Assembly: GCA_014191755.1 (NCBI GenBank)
Contig: BJHE01000024.1
Location: 1-32,489, forward strand
Origin: Cyanobium sp.
GTDB taxonomy: Bacteria > Cyanobacteriota > Cyanobacteriia > PCC-6307 > Cyanobiaceae
Direction: 5' to 3'
DNA length: 32,489 nt
The position numbers were made by a program, and so were the translations under genes. Position 1 is the stretch's first letter. Each line of letters opens with the position of its first letter. Below are positions 6,751-14,298 of the stretch, one piece after another. Under the pieces are notes generated by a model. That model was not told the origin of the DNA. It worked only from the letters and a program-made list of their open reading frames with translations, and did not search any database.

Positions 6751-7104
6751 ATGGCTTCCAACCACGGCATTCCGGTGAGCGACACCCCCAGCTTCTTGAT
6801 CACGGCCAGCCTCGATGGGGCCAGCCACAGCTTCCCCTGCCGCGCCGACCAGACCGTGCTGGCCGCCGCCGAGGCCGCCGGGGTGCCGCTGCCCAGCAGC
6901 TGCTGCTCGGGGGTGTGCACCACCTGCGCCGCGCGCCTCACCAGCGGCAGCGTGCACCAGCCCGATGCCATGGGAGTGAAGGCGGAACTGCGGGAGCAAG
7001 GGTATGCCCTGCTTTGCGTGAGCTACCCGCTCAGCGACCTGGAGCTGCTGGCCGGCCAGGAGGATGCCCTCTACGAGGCCCAGTTCGGCCAGTACCAGAA
7101 GTGA
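6751..7104 (+). CDS. Plant-type [2Fe-2S] ferredoxin
   Basis: From the ATG at 6751 the product has 117 residues. It binds one [2Fe-2S] cluster through Cys51, Cys56 and Cys59 (SSCCSGVCTTC) and Cys89 (ALLCVSYP), the pattern of photosynthetic-type ferredoxins. It carries electrons from photosystem I or a reductase to soluble enzymes. The tail QEDALYEAQFGQYQK is typical of a picocyanobacterial paralog rather than the major PetF. A frame extension to 6673 is open but runs into the start of the HEPN stub; AGGGAGG just before the ATG is close for a ribosome site. The gene at 7117 follows after 12 bases. Confidence 0.85.
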   Translation: MASNHGIPVSDTPSFLITASLDGASHSFPCRADQTVLAAAEAAGVPLPSSCCSGVCTTCAARLTSGSVHQPDAMGVKAELREQGYALLCVSYPLSDLELLAGQEDALYEAQFGQYQK

Positions 7105-7116
7105 GGCGCAGGTGAG

Positions 7117-7485
7117 GTGGCGGGGGTGCTGAGCCAGGAATCCGCCGGGCCGGAGGGAGAGATCGATCCACCGGGGCTAGAGCCGCCAGCGCTTGACACG
7201 TCTGCCCTTGTGCTGGTGCCGTTTTGTTTTTGGCTGCCCCACCCCGCCGGACCCACCGCACCACCTAATCCTGAGGGTCCGGCTGCCAGCGTCACGCCCC
7301 AGTCCAATCGGCTCGATCCGCCCGATCCTGTTGCCCTGCGCGCCGCCATCGCCGCCCACCTCGGGGGCCTTGGCTGCCCGAGTGCTGAACCCTTGCGCTG
7401 GGCGATCACGGCGGTGGATCCGCTGCGGGGCCTGCAGCTCGAAGGGGTGGGGGTGAGCCAGGCCCACCAGTCCCAGGAGAGTTGA
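7117..7485 (+). CDS. Conserved hypothetical next to DUF3326 gene
   Basis: The 122-residue protein starts with GTG. The first half is Pro/Gly/Glu-rich with a hydrophobic patch (LVLVPFCFWLP). The second half (RAAIAAHLGGLGC, then LRWAITAVDPLRGLQLEGV) looks like a compact helix-strand domain. I do not recognise a named family. Its TGA overlaps the ATG of the next gene by one base (TGATG), so the two are almost certainly translated together. Coding direction is supported by this coupling. Confidence 0.6.
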   Translation: MAGVLSQESAGPEGEIDPPGLEPPALDTSALVLVPFCFWLPHPAGPTAPPNPEGPAASVTPQSNRLDPPDPVALRAAIAAHLGGLGCPSAEPLRWAITAVDPLRGLQLEGVGVSQAHQSQES

Positions 7486-8612
7486 TGAGCGCCACCCCGC
7501 CCCTGCCCACCCTGCTGGTGATCCCCACCGGCGTGGGTTGCGTCGTGGGCGGCTATGCCGGCGATGGGCTGCCGGCGGCGCGGTTGCTGGCGGCGGCCAG
7601 CGGCTGCCTGATCACCCATCCCAATGTGATGAATGGGGCCTCCCTCTATTGGAGCGACCGCCGCATCCACTACGTGGAGGGCTGGGCCCTCGATCGCTTC
7701 GCCGCCGCTGAGTTGGCGCTGGCGCCGGTGCCAGGTCGGCGGGTGGGGCTGCTGCTGGATGCGGGGATCGAACCGGAGCTGCGCGCCCGCCAACTGCAGG
7801 CGGCCGAGGCCTGCCGCGCCACCCTCGGCCTTTCGATCGGTCCGGTGGTCAACACCGAGGTGCCCCTGGGGGTGGGTCTGAGCCTGGGCCCGAGCGGCAG
7901 CAGCTGGGGCACGCTGGAGCGGCCCGATGCCTTGCTGCGCGCCGGCGAGAAGCTGGTGGCGGCTGGCGCCACCGCCATCGCCGCCGTGGCCCGCTTCCCC
8001 GAAGACCCTGAGAGTGAGGCCCTCGTCGCCTACCGCGCCGGCTCCGGCGTTGACGCTCTGGCCGGGGCCGAGGCGGTGATCAGCCATCTGCTGGTGCGCC
8101 ATCTCGGCATCCCCTGCGCCCATGCGCCGGCCCTCGCGCCCCTGCCCCTCGATCCCGATCTCGATCCGCGGGCGGCGGCAGAGGAGCTGGGCCACACCTT
8201 CCTGCCCTGCGTGCTGGTAGGCCTGAGCCGGGCGCCGGATCTGCTGCCGCTGGGGCCAGGCGACGTGACGGCTGGAGGTTGGCCGGGGCGGCCTGAGCGC
8301 TGGCCGGCCGGCCGTTTCGGGCCAGGGCAGGAGCTGACGCGGGCCGGGGGCGTACTTGAGGCGAGCTCCCTCGGGGCCGTGGTGGCCCCAGCCGGCGCCC
8401 TCGGCGGCGAAGCGGTGCTGGCCTGCGCCGCGCGGGGGGTGCCCCTGATCGCGGTGGCTGGCAATGCCTGCCTGCTGCAGGTGAGCGGCGAGGCCTTGGG
8501 CCTGGAGGTGATCAGCGCCAACAGTTACGCCGAGGCCGCCGGTCTGGTGCTGGCGCTGCGGGAGGGTCTGGATCCGGCGATGCTGCGGCGGCCGCTGCGG
8601 CGCCTGGAGTAA
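7485..8612 (+). CDS. DUF3326 protein
   Basis: The 375-residue protein matches the DUF3326 family found across cyanobacteria and in plants. It opens LVIPTGVGCVVGGYAGDGLP and continues LITHPNVMNGASLYW, the Gly-rich and Asn motifs that mark the family. The function is unknown. The ATG at 7485 is chosen because it overlaps the upstream stop (TGATG); a TTG at 7482 is also in frame. The gene converges on the GDT1-like transporter gene with only 10 bases between them. A 554-codon minus-strand frame covering it is a GC-rich shadow. Confidence 0.85.
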   Translation: MSATPPLPTLLVIPTGVGCVVGGYAGDGLPAARLLAAASGCLITHPNVMNGASLYWSDRRIHYVEGWALDRFAAAELALAPVPGRRVGLLLDAGIEPELRARQLQAAEACRATLGLSIGPVVNTEVPLGVGLSLGPSGSSWGTLERPDALLRAGEKLVAAGATAIAAVARFPEDPESEALVAYRAGSGVDALAGAEAVISHLLVRHLGIPCAHAPALAPLPLDPDLDPRAAAEELGHTFLPCVLVGLSRAPDLLPLGPGDVTAGGWPGRPERWPAGRFGPGQELTRAGGVLEASSLGAVVAPAGALGGEAVLACAARGVPLIAVAGNACLLQVSGEALGLEVISANSYAEAAGLVLALREGLDPAMLRRPLRRLE

Positions 8613-8622
8613 GTGGATCGCT

Positions 8623-9276
8623 TCAGCCCAGGGCCTGGTGCAAGGCGGCCAATCCGAAGAGCAGGAACAGTCCACCGCTGAGCCGATAGAGCAGACGCTC
8701 CTGCAGATGGGTACCGATCCAGCGGCCCGCCCCAACCGCCAGCCCCGTCACCAGCCCATGGCCGAGCAGGCTGCCGGCCAGCAGAGCCAGAAAACTGAAG
8801 GCGGGCGCCGCGGCCAGGAAGATGGTGGTGAACTGGGTGCGATCTCCTAATTCGGCGATGAACACGAGTGCAAAGGCCTCCCGGATCACGGCCCAGCCCT
8901 CGGCGATCGGATGCAGGTTCTCGGCGGCGTTCACCGCTTCCGCCGCCGCCTCGGCCTCCTCCTGGGCCTGGTCGGCGCCCATCGCCTGGGCATCGAGAAG
9001 TAGCTTCACGCCGAAGGCCAAGAACAGAACGGCGGCCAGCCAGGGCATCAGGCCCTGCGGCAGGAGTTCCCGCAGCCCGAAGCCCAGGGCCAGGGAGATC
9101 ACCGTGACGCAGGTCAGGGCTGCGAAGGCCCCGATGAACACCCAGCGGGGGCGATGGCGCGCCGCCAGGATCAGGGCCATGAAGAAGGTCTTGTCACCCA
9201 GTTCTGCCAAGGTGATGGCCGTGAAACTGGATCCGAAGGCCGCCAGGGCCGAATCGGTGGGCAGAACTGCTGTCAT
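8623..9276 (-). CDS. GDT1/UPF0016-family cation transporter
   Basis: The 217-residue membrane protein carries both copies of the family signature, ITLAELGDKTFFMAL and VFIAELGDRTQFTTI, on the inverted-repeat helices that bind the cation. A hydrophilic loop rich in Ala and Glu (about residues 95-120) separates the two halves. Characterised members export Mn2+ or move Ca2+/Mn2+; in Synechocystis a member (Mnx) exports manganese into the thylakoid lumen or periplasm. The start at 9276 (MTAVLPTD) is preferred over 9342, because the upstream part lies in a repeat region and is not membrane-like. Here the protein is probably a manganese exporter. Confidence 0.85.
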   Translation of the reverse strand: MTAVLPTDSALAAFGSSFTAITLAELGDKTFFMALILAARHRPRWVFIGAFAALTCVTVISLALGFGLRELLPQGLMPWLAAVLFLAFGVKLLLDAQAMGADQAQEEAEAAAEAVNAAENLHPIAEGWAVIREAFALVFIAELGDRTQFTTIFLAAAPAFSFLALLAGSLLGHGLVTGLAVGAGRWIGTHLQERLLYRLSGGLFLLFGLAALHQALG

Positions 9277-9311
9277 CCCTCGATCCTGATGCCTCCGCGG
9301 GCCCCCTGGCT

Positions 9312-9367
9312 GCATCAAGGCTTGCATCAAGCCCAGGATCAATCGCCTGCATCAAGCCCAGAATCAA
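9312..9367. repeat. Direct repeats upstream of the GDT1-like gene
   Basis: GCATCAAGCCCAGGATCAA (9324-9342) recurs 25 bases later with one change (9349-9367), and a partial copy, GCATCAAG, lies at 9312-9319. They lie in the divergent region between the GDT1-like gene (start 9276) and the YdcF-like gene (start 9502). Repeats of this kind can be binding sites or the product of slippage; nothing else supports either. Confidence 0.5.
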
Positions 9368-9501
9368 GCTCCTACTTGCGGCGCCTCGTTGGGCTTAGAG
9401 CGGCAATCTCGTGCTTACGGTGGCCGCCCACCCAGCTGCAGGCGACCGGTAGGGCGCCGAAAGATGGGTCCCGTGGACCCAAGCAAGGGGAGCCAAACAC
9501 G

Positions 9502-10227
9502 ATGAACCCCCAGCGCATTCGCTCCCACAGGGTCAAGGTGCGGCGACGGCGCTCCCGGTCGCCTTTGAAGCGAGCCGTCGTACGGCCGCTGCGCGAGCTC
9601 CAGGCCTCCTTCACCGGGATCCCGGCCATGCTGCGCCGCCATTCCCTGCTGCTGCTCGGCCTCGGCGGCGGCGGTCTCTGGCTGGCCTGGCCCTCGATCG
9701 CCCCTCTCCTGAGCACCCTCCACAGCGGTCGCTCAGGCTCCTCCCCGCAACCGATGCAGGTGATCTCGGTGTTCGTGGAGGATCCCGAACGCACGGTGAT
9801 GGCCCTGGCCCTCTGGAAGGACAGACCGGGCTCGCTGCTGGTTCTCCAGGGCCGACCCTCCAGTCAGGCGGTGAACATCCAGCAACTCATGAACCGGAGG
9901 AAATGGCCGAGCGACGAAGGCCGGATCGTCCGCCTCGAGCCTGGCTGTGACACCGTGGGTCAGGTGGATGCCCTGGCCCGCCTGCTGGAGCCGATGCGCC
10001 GCCGGGGGAATCTCACCATGATCACCAGCCCCGCCCACCTCGAGCGGACCCTGGCCATCGCCCGGATCGTGATCGGACCGATGGGCTGGACCGTATCGGG
10101 TCAGGCCGCAGTCACCGGCGACAACCGGCCTGAGAGCCGCTGGCGCACCTTGCGCGACCAGGCCCGGGCCCATCTGCTGCGCCTCACCGGCCTCACCGGC
10201 AGCCGGCCCGACAGCACCTGCGACTAA
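9502..10227 (+). CDS. YdcF/DUF218-like membrane-anchored protein
   Basis: The 241-residue product starts at ATG 9502 with a very basic N-terminus (HRVKVRRRRSRSPLKR). One membrane segment follows (LLLLGLGGGGLWLAWPSI, about residues 54-72), then a soluble domain. That domain (ISVFVEDPERTVMALALWK, LLVLQGRPSSQ, ITSPAHLERTLAIARIV) fits the DUF218 fold of the SanA/ElyC/YdcF group, whose members act in envelope polymer metabolism. Assignment rests on the pattern of strands and the QG-x-PS-x-Q motif and is moderate. The frame is open further upstream, but no homology is expected there. Confidence 0.6.
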   Translation: MNPQRIRSHRVKVRRRRSRSPLKRAVVRPLRELQASFTGIPAMLRRHSLLLLGLGGGGLWLAWPSIAPLLSTLHSGRSGSSPQPMQVISVFVEDPERTVMALALWKDRPGSLLVLQGRPSSQAVNIQQLMNRRKWPSDEGRIVRLEPGCDTVGQVDALARLLEPMRRRGNLTMITSPAHLERTLAIARIVIGPMGWTVSGQAAVTGDNRPESRWRTLRDQARAHLLRLTGLTGSRPDSTCD

Positions 10228-10292
10228 AGCCCGCCGACCCCTCAGGGCTATCAGGGTGCTCTGCAAGAACCCCTCTTGAGCTCCGATCCCGA

Positions 10293-10315
10293 TGCAGCAG
10301 GGCGAACCTGCTGCA
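10293..10315. terminator. Perfect stem-loop between convergent genes
   Basis: TGCAGCAGG and CCTGCTGCA form nine perfect pairs around a GCGAA loop. It lies between the end of the YdcF-like gene (10227) and the end of the minus-strand gene (10320). There is no T-run on either side, so it is a transcript-end stabiliser or weak bidirectional terminator at best. Confidence 0.5.
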
Positions 10316-10319
10316 GGAC

Positions 10320-10562
10320 TCACTCCACCTTCACCACATCGACGCTGCTGCCCAACCGCTTGAGTTCGCTGGCGGCCCGCAGCGCCGCCTCGTGGGTATG
10401 GAAGAGATAAGCCGACGCCACATCAGCCACATCCTTGAGGCTCTGGTCCCGCTGATCGATGGCCAGGAACTGGCCCGAGCCAAGCCGCTGCAGCACATAG
10501 CGCTCGGGCTGCGTGCAGTCCATCGGATGGGCGGGATCAATCTCAGGAGCCCAGAAATGCAT
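10320..10562 (-). CDS. Small conserved-looking hypothetical protein
   Basis: From the ATG at 10562 (MHFWAPEIDPAHP) this encodes 80 residues; a GTG at 10610 would add 16. Segments YVLQRLGSGQFLAIDQRDQS and HTHEAALRAASELKRLGSSV suggest a small soluble alpha/beta protein. I do not recognise the family. It follows the gene at 10612-10836 on the same strand, so the pair may be one transcript. Confidence 0.55.
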   Translation of the reverse strand: MHFWAPEIDPAHPMDCTQPERYVLQRLGSGQFLAIDQRDQSLKDVADVASAYLFHTHEAALRAASELKRLGSSVDVVKVE

Positions 10563-10611
10563 CGCGCGTGGAACCACAGGGAACGGCTGGCGGTTTGGGA
10601 ATGAATCCACT

Positions 10612-10836
10612 TCAGGGGAGATCGGAATCTACGGGCCGGTGGTGCACCTCAGCCCACTGGACCAACTGCTGCGCCTCCCAGAGGTTGTCAGCCCGGCGGC
10701 AGTGGCTGCGGGCGTCGCACACCTGATAGCGGCCATCGGAGGTGGGCTCGATGGTGGATCCGGCTGGCGTGGTGATCCTCGCCGCATCCTGGCGGCCGAA
10801 AGGGCTGGGATTGCCGTTCAGGATCTGGGCCATCAT
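10612..10836 (-). CDS. Small hypothetical protein with two Cys
   Basis: The 74-residue protein contains GRYQVCDARSHCRRADNLWE and QQLVQWAEVHHRPVD. The C-x5-C pair might bind a metal or form a disulfide. No signal peptide is seen, and the family is not recognised. It is followed by the gene at 10320-10562 on the same strand. The 163 bases upstream to 11000 show nothing I can call. Confidence 0.55.
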   Translation of the reverse strand: MMAQILNGNPSPFGRQDAARITTPAGSTIEPTSDGRYQVCDARSHCRRADNLWEAQQLVQWAEVHHRPVDSDLP

Positions 10837-10999
10837 TTATTTCCCTCTCCTTCCACACTTACTCCCACACCGGACCGCTGGAGCGAAGGGCGCAACCTCC
10901 TGTAAGCAACCGCGGCAACCTGAGCCGATGGCACCGAGATGGTCGCCGCGATCACCACGCAATCATCAGCCCCGGTGAGCACCGAAATCGTGCTAGTAG

Positions 11000-11275
11000 C
11001 TAGAAGCCGGCATAGGGATCGAATTCATTCCAGCCCGGACTGGCGTTGGCGAACAGGCCGAAGCGGGCCGCCTCGTCGTCCGCCAAGGTGTTTCCGGTGG
11101 GAACGGTGTCGCAGGTGATGGCGCCGTCGGCGGCGGTTACACAGTTCTCAAAGTGCACCCCCGCCTGCATGGGGGAAGCTGCGGCCAGCAGCAGCCCCAG
11201 CAGCGCCTTGGTGAATAGCCGAGCTTGGAATCCGCCAGGACGAAGGCCGTGGACCAAAAAGGCTGGTTGGGGCAT
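11000..11275 (-). CDS. Small exported conserved cyanobacterial protein
   Basis: From the ATG at 11275 (MPQPAFLVHG) the 91-residue product has a signal peptide (FTKALLGLLLAAASPMQAG) and a mature part of about 53 residues. Within that, VHFENCVTAADGAITCDTVP and DEAARFGLFANASPGWNEFD are recognisable as a small protein family conserved in Synechococcus and relatives. The two Cys ten residues apart probably form a disulfide. No function is known. The open frame extends to 11545, but the signal peptide fixes the start near 11275. Confidence 0.7.
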   Translation of the reverse strand: MPQPAFLVHGLRPGGFQARLFTKALLGLLLAAASPMQAGVHFENCVTAADGAITCDTVPTGNTLADDEAARFGLFANASPGWNEFDPYAGF

Positions 11276-11369
11276 GGCGCGAGCACGGCAGGCTCTCCAG
11301 TCCATCGCCCCAGAGCGCAGGGCGCAAGACACCTGCTGAAATGGTGACTTGATCCGTTGCCCGCAGCCG

Positions 11370-11480
11370 ATGTACACCGACTGGACCGCCGTGATCCTGC
11401 TCCTGTTCACCGCAGTGCCCCTGGCGGCAGTGGTGGGCACCACCGTGTTCTTCATCCTGCGCGGGCAGCGGAAACCCTGA
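11370..11480 (+). CDS. 36-residue single-pass membrane protein
   Basis: From ATG 11370 to TGA 11478-11480 the frame reads MYTDWTAVILLLFTAVPLAA, then VVGTTVFFILRGQRKP. This is one transmembrane helix with a charged C-terminal anchor, the plan of the small subunits of photosynthetic complexes. I do not recognise it as a specific Psb, Psa or Pet subunit. It is convergent with the zinc-finger gene and overlaps its end by 29 bases. Support comes from the hydrophobic pattern with a basic end; the alternative is chance. Confidence 0.55.
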   Translation: MYTDWTAVILLLFTAVPLAAVVGTTVFFILRGQRKP

Positions 11481-11769
11481 GGCCGAGGGAAGGAAACAGC
11501 AGTTCCTGCTGCACGGTGCGGTTCAGCTGCCCCTGGCCCAGGCACTCCAGACAGGTGCGGAACTGCTGGTCGCCCATACGCAGGATGCCGCTGCCACCGC
11601 AGTGGGGGCAGACGATCGGAATGGGGGCCTCCAGAGGCGCCGCTGCGGAAGCTAAGGCGGCGATGGGCGCCACCTCGGCCCCGACCGAGGACTGGGCCTC
11701 CCGAACGCCGCTGGCACCCGCCTCAACCGCCAGTTCGGCGCTGCGCTCAGACGTGAAGCTCGAAATCAT
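11452..11769 (-). CDS. DnaJ-type zinc-finger-like protein
   Basis: From the ATG at 11769 (MISSFTSERS) the 105-residue protein is Ala/Glu-rich for the first half. It then carries CPHCGGSGILRMGDQQFRTC followed by LECLGQG: a CxxCxGxG and CxxCxGxG pair like one zinc module of the DnaJ Cys-rich domain. Such small proteins act as chaperone-like or disulfide-related factors in chloroplasts and cyanobacteria (for example BSD2-type). There is no J domain, so it is not DnaJ itself. Confidence 0.7.
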   Translation of the reverse strand: MISSFTSERSAELAVEAGASGVREAQSSVGAEVAPIAALASAAAPLEAPIPIVCPHCGGSGILRMGDQQFRTCLECLGQGQLNRTVQQELLFPSLGLRVSAARAG

Positions 11770-11840
11770 GGGATGGATCTCACCCTGTTTTGGTCTCCAC
11801 ACTGTGGCGGTTAAAGGGGGCTCTGATCCCGAAACTTTCC

Positions 11841-12857
11841 TTAAAAAGCGCGGCCCTCTGCCTCAGGGGATCGCACGCAACGCTCCAGATCCCCGAGCTG
11901 AAGCGTCTGCAGCAGCTCGACGGCCGTCAGCCGACTGCCCGGAGGCACCAGCGCCAGGCTCGACGCCAGTTCACCGATCACAGCGGGGCCATCCAGGCCT
12001 CGGGCCCGGTAGCCCTCCAGCCCCTCGGAACCCTCCCGTTTGCTGAGCCTCTGGCCGCCCCCGTCGCGCCAGAGGGGAACGTGGCCATAAACGGGCGGAG
12101 TCCATCCCAGGGTCGCCATCACCGCCACCTGGGGACCGGTGGACGACCAGAGATCCTCACCGCGCAGCACATCGCTGATGCCCAGGGCCAGCTCGTCCAC
12201 CGCGGTGGCCAGGTGATAAGCGATCACCCCATCGGCCCGCCGCAGCACCGTGTCGCCCACCTCGGCAGGGCCATCGAGGCAACCGGGCCGGGAAAACCGC
12301 TCCCGCCACTCGATCCGCCCCGGCGGCAGCCCCAGTCGCCAGCTAGGCAAACGGCCCTGCTGAGGGCCCCACGGACGGGGGCCCTGGCGGCAGAAGCCGG
12401 GATACACGTTCAGGGGGCCGTGGGGAGCCGAGATGTCAGCGAGCAACCGCCGACTGCAGCGGCAGGGGTAGAGGGCACCGCCGCGGCGCAGGGCCGAGAG
12501 CACGGTGGCGTAGAGCCCCCGGCGACGGCTCTGACGCAGTAGCGGGCCATCCCAGAGCAGCCCCAGCCAAGCCAGGTCAGCCAGCAGGGCATCTTCCGCC
12601 CCGGGTCGGTTGCGAGGGGCGTCGAGGTCATCGATGCGCAATAACCATTCCCCACCCTTCAGGCGGGCCTCAAGCCAGCCGAGCAGGGCGGTTCGCAGAT
12701 TGCCGCGATGCAGGGCACCGGTGGGGGAGGGTGCGAAGCGGCCGCGGTAGCCCTGGCCACGGCTCGCCACCCCGGCCTCGAGCAGGGCCGCGACATGGGC
12801 CGGTAGGGGCAGCGGCGGCCCCGAGGGCACAGAGGCGTCGCCGCAGGGTTCCGCCAT
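11841..12857 (-). CDS. gluQ: Glutamyl-Q tRNA(Asp) synthetase
   Basis: The 338-residue protein is a truncated class I glutamyl-tRNA synthetase paralog that glutamylates queuosine 34 of tRNA(Asp). It has the HIGH-like RGRFAPSPTGALHRGN near residue 40, the LLRIDDLDAPRN pocket, a zinc knuckle (YPCRCSRR ... YPGFCRQG) and the KMSKS-like QRLSKREG. The anticodon-binding domain of GluRS is absent, as expected. The start at 12857 (MAEPCG) is preferred; 12875 is also open. It follows the HU gene on the same strand, with a terminator in between. Confidence 0.9.
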   Translation of the reverse strand: MAEPCGDASVPSGPPLPLPAHVAALLEAGVASRGQGYRGRFAPSPTGALHRGNLRTALLGWLEARLKGGEWLLRIDDLDAPRNRPGAEDALLADLAWLGLLWDGPLLRQSRRRGLYATVLSALRRGGALYPCRCSRRLLADISAPHGPLNVYPGFCRQGPRPWGPQQGRLPSWRLGLPPGRIEWRERFSRPGCLDGPAEVGDTVLRRADGVIAYHLATAVDELALGISDVLRGEDLWSSTGPQVAVMATLGWTPPVYGHVPLWRDGGGQRLSKREGSEGLEGYRARGLDGPAVIGELASSLALVPPGSRLTAVELLQTLQLGDLERCVRSPEAEGRAF

Positions 12858-12928
12858 GGCTGGCCCAATCAGCACTCCATGCTGGCCCCCGGTGGGTTGG
12901 AACGAACCTCGTTGCCGACTGTCCTCCA

Positions 12929-12952
12929 GAAAAAACGGCCCCTAAGGACCGT
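12929..12952 (-). terminator. Rho-independent terminator of the HU gene
   Basis: On the minus strand ACGGTCC and GGGCCGT form seven pairs (one T-G) around a TTAG loop, followed directly by six T. It lies 37 bases after the HU stop codon and upstream of gluQ, so it probably separates the two transcripts. Confidence 0.85.
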
Positions 12953-12989
12953 GGAACCGCATTCCGGCTGGTGGACGGTGTGCTGGAGC

Positions 12990-13265
12990 TCAGCCCTGCA
13001 CTCGATCCTTGAACAGCTTGCCGGCGGTGAAGGCGGGAACGCGCTTGGCCGGGATCTTGATCTTGTCGCCGGTCTTGGGGTTGAGACCCTGACGAGCTGA
13101 ACGCTCGCGGGGTTCAAAGGAGCCGAAGCCCAGGATCGACACTTTCTTGCCTTCCACCACGGAATCGATGATGGTTTCGATGGCGGCATCAACCACCAGC
13201 GAGACTTCGGTCTTGGTGAGTTCGGTGCGGGCCGCAACGAGATTAACGAGATCGGCTTTGTTCAT
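12990..13265 (-). CDS. HU-family DNA-binding protein
   Basis: The 91-residue protein starts MNKADLVNLVAARTELTKTE and continues VEGKKVSILGFGSFEPRERS, GLNPKTGDKIKIPAKRVPAF and GKLFKDRVQG. This is a complete HU, with the DNA-intercalating beta-arm carrying the NPKTG and IPAKRVPAF motifs. HU bends DNA and helps pack the nucleoid. The start at 13265 gives the usual length of 90-91; the open frame to 13352 is extra. A strong terminator follows. Confidence 0.95.
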   Translation of the reverse strand: MNKADLVNLVAARTELTKTEVSLVVDAAIETIIDSVVEGKKVSILGFGSFEPRERSARQGLNPKTGDKIKIPAKRVPAFTAGKLFKDRVQG

Positions 13266-13454
13266 GGTTCTTGTCAGGCCTCCGGATGGCGGTCGTGTCT
13301 TGGGGATCTTTGTCGAGATGGGGAGGCGAGTCGGAGATGGCCCGACCGCCAAGAATGAAGCGCGCCAATCGTATGGAGGTTGGAGCCAGGCTGCAACAAG
13401 GAAATCGGGGATTTCACGGCAGCCGGACAGCCCGGCGGTGGCATCCGGCCTCCC

Positions 13455-14171
13455 TCAGCCCCCCGCCAGCGGGTCGCTGGGCGCACCGGGATCGGGCCGA
13501 AGGCTGGCCAGCAGGGCCGCGGCCCCGGTCACGATCCGGCCGCCCCGCAGAGCTCCGAGGCCGCCTCCACTGGCGATCCAGCCCGGGGAACCGGCCGGCA
13601 GCCAGCGGACCAGCCGCTCCACGCTGGCCACCTGGCGGGGCCAGTGAAACGTGTTGCGGCGGCGCTGCGGCGCCAGGGATCCGGGCCCCAGGGGCACCAG
13701 CAGGCGACCGCAAAACAGACCATCTCCCGCCGGGCCGGGCCCTTGGGCGTGGAGCACGCAGGCCCCAGGACTGGGCCCCGGGGTCCAGAGCAGGCGGACC
13801 CCTGGGGCGAGCTCCCATTCGCTGGCAAAGGTGAGCAGGGGATCCACCCCCGGCAGCAGGTAGGCCTCCTGCTCCTGCACCACCACGGGCCAGCCGAGCT
13901 GCTCCTGCAGGCGCCGGCAACGGCCATGGCCATCACGACCGGTGAGCACGATCCGGCCCGCCCCTGCCGCGCCGGCGCGGCGCCCGCGCGAAACCAGGAA
14001 GGCCAGATTGGCCTGGCTGAAGGCGGGGCAGTCGATCAGCAGATCCAGATCCGGCGTTTCCAGCAGCCAGGCACTACCCCCTTGGCTGTCCCGGTTGGGA
14101 GGGAAGAGCCAAAGACCCGGCAGCACGGCGCTCGGTGGCCTGCCGGGCTCAAGGGAAGGTCGGGGATCCAT
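13455..14171 (-). CDS. MBL-fold protein with degenerate metal site
   Basis: From Met 14171 (MDPRPSLEPG) this encodes 238 residues; a start at 14225 would add 18. The order of elements fits a metallo-beta-lactamase fold: LWLFPPNRDSQGGSAWLL, LDLLIDCPAFSQANLAFL, then RIVLTGRDGHGRCRRLQEQL and GDGLFCGRLLVPL. The usual THxHxDH zinc motif reads LTGRDGHGR, keeping only one His, and the later GD/GDH site reads CGRLL. Zinc hydrolase activity therefore seems lost, and a binding or structural role is likely. It is divergent from glgX with 127 bases between. Confidence 0.7.
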   Translation of the reverse strand: MDPRPSLEPGRPPSAVLPGLWLFPPNRDSQGGSAWLLETPDLDLLIDCPAFSQANLAFLVSRGRRAGAAGAGRIVLTGRDGHGRCRRLQEQLGWPVVVQEQEAYLLPGVDPLLTFASEWELAPGVRLLWTPGPSPGACVLHAQGPGPAGDGLFCGRLLVPLGPGSLAPQRRRNTFHWPRQVASVERLVRWLPAGSPGWIASGGGLGALRGGRIVTGAAALLASLRPDPGAPSDPLAGG

Positions 14172-14298
14172 CCAGGCAGCATGCCCGGCCGGTACCCCCG
14201 CAGCCACTCCATCCCTGAACTCCATTCCAGAACGGTCTTGCCACGCACCGACGACGTAGAACCTGGGGATTAGCGTTGCCCCAAAGCTCAATAGGCCC

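Noticed and set aside
7071..8735. 554-codon minus-strand open frame
   Set aside because: It lies opposite the ferredoxin tail and DUF3326 genes, is Gln/His/Gly-rich with no domain, and is typical of GC-rich antisense shadows.
9312..9367. Short CRISPR array
   Set aside because: There are only two full repeats and a partial one with a 6-base gap; spacers are far too short and no cas genes are present.
9277..9501. yybP-ykoY manganese riboswitch before the GDT1-like gene
   Set aside because: I looked for the conserved GGGGAGUAG and purine-rich loops of that class on the minus strand and did not find them.
11790..12542. 250-codon plus-strand frame opposite gluQ
   Set aside because: gluQ has all synthetase motifs on the minus strand; this frame is a shadow.
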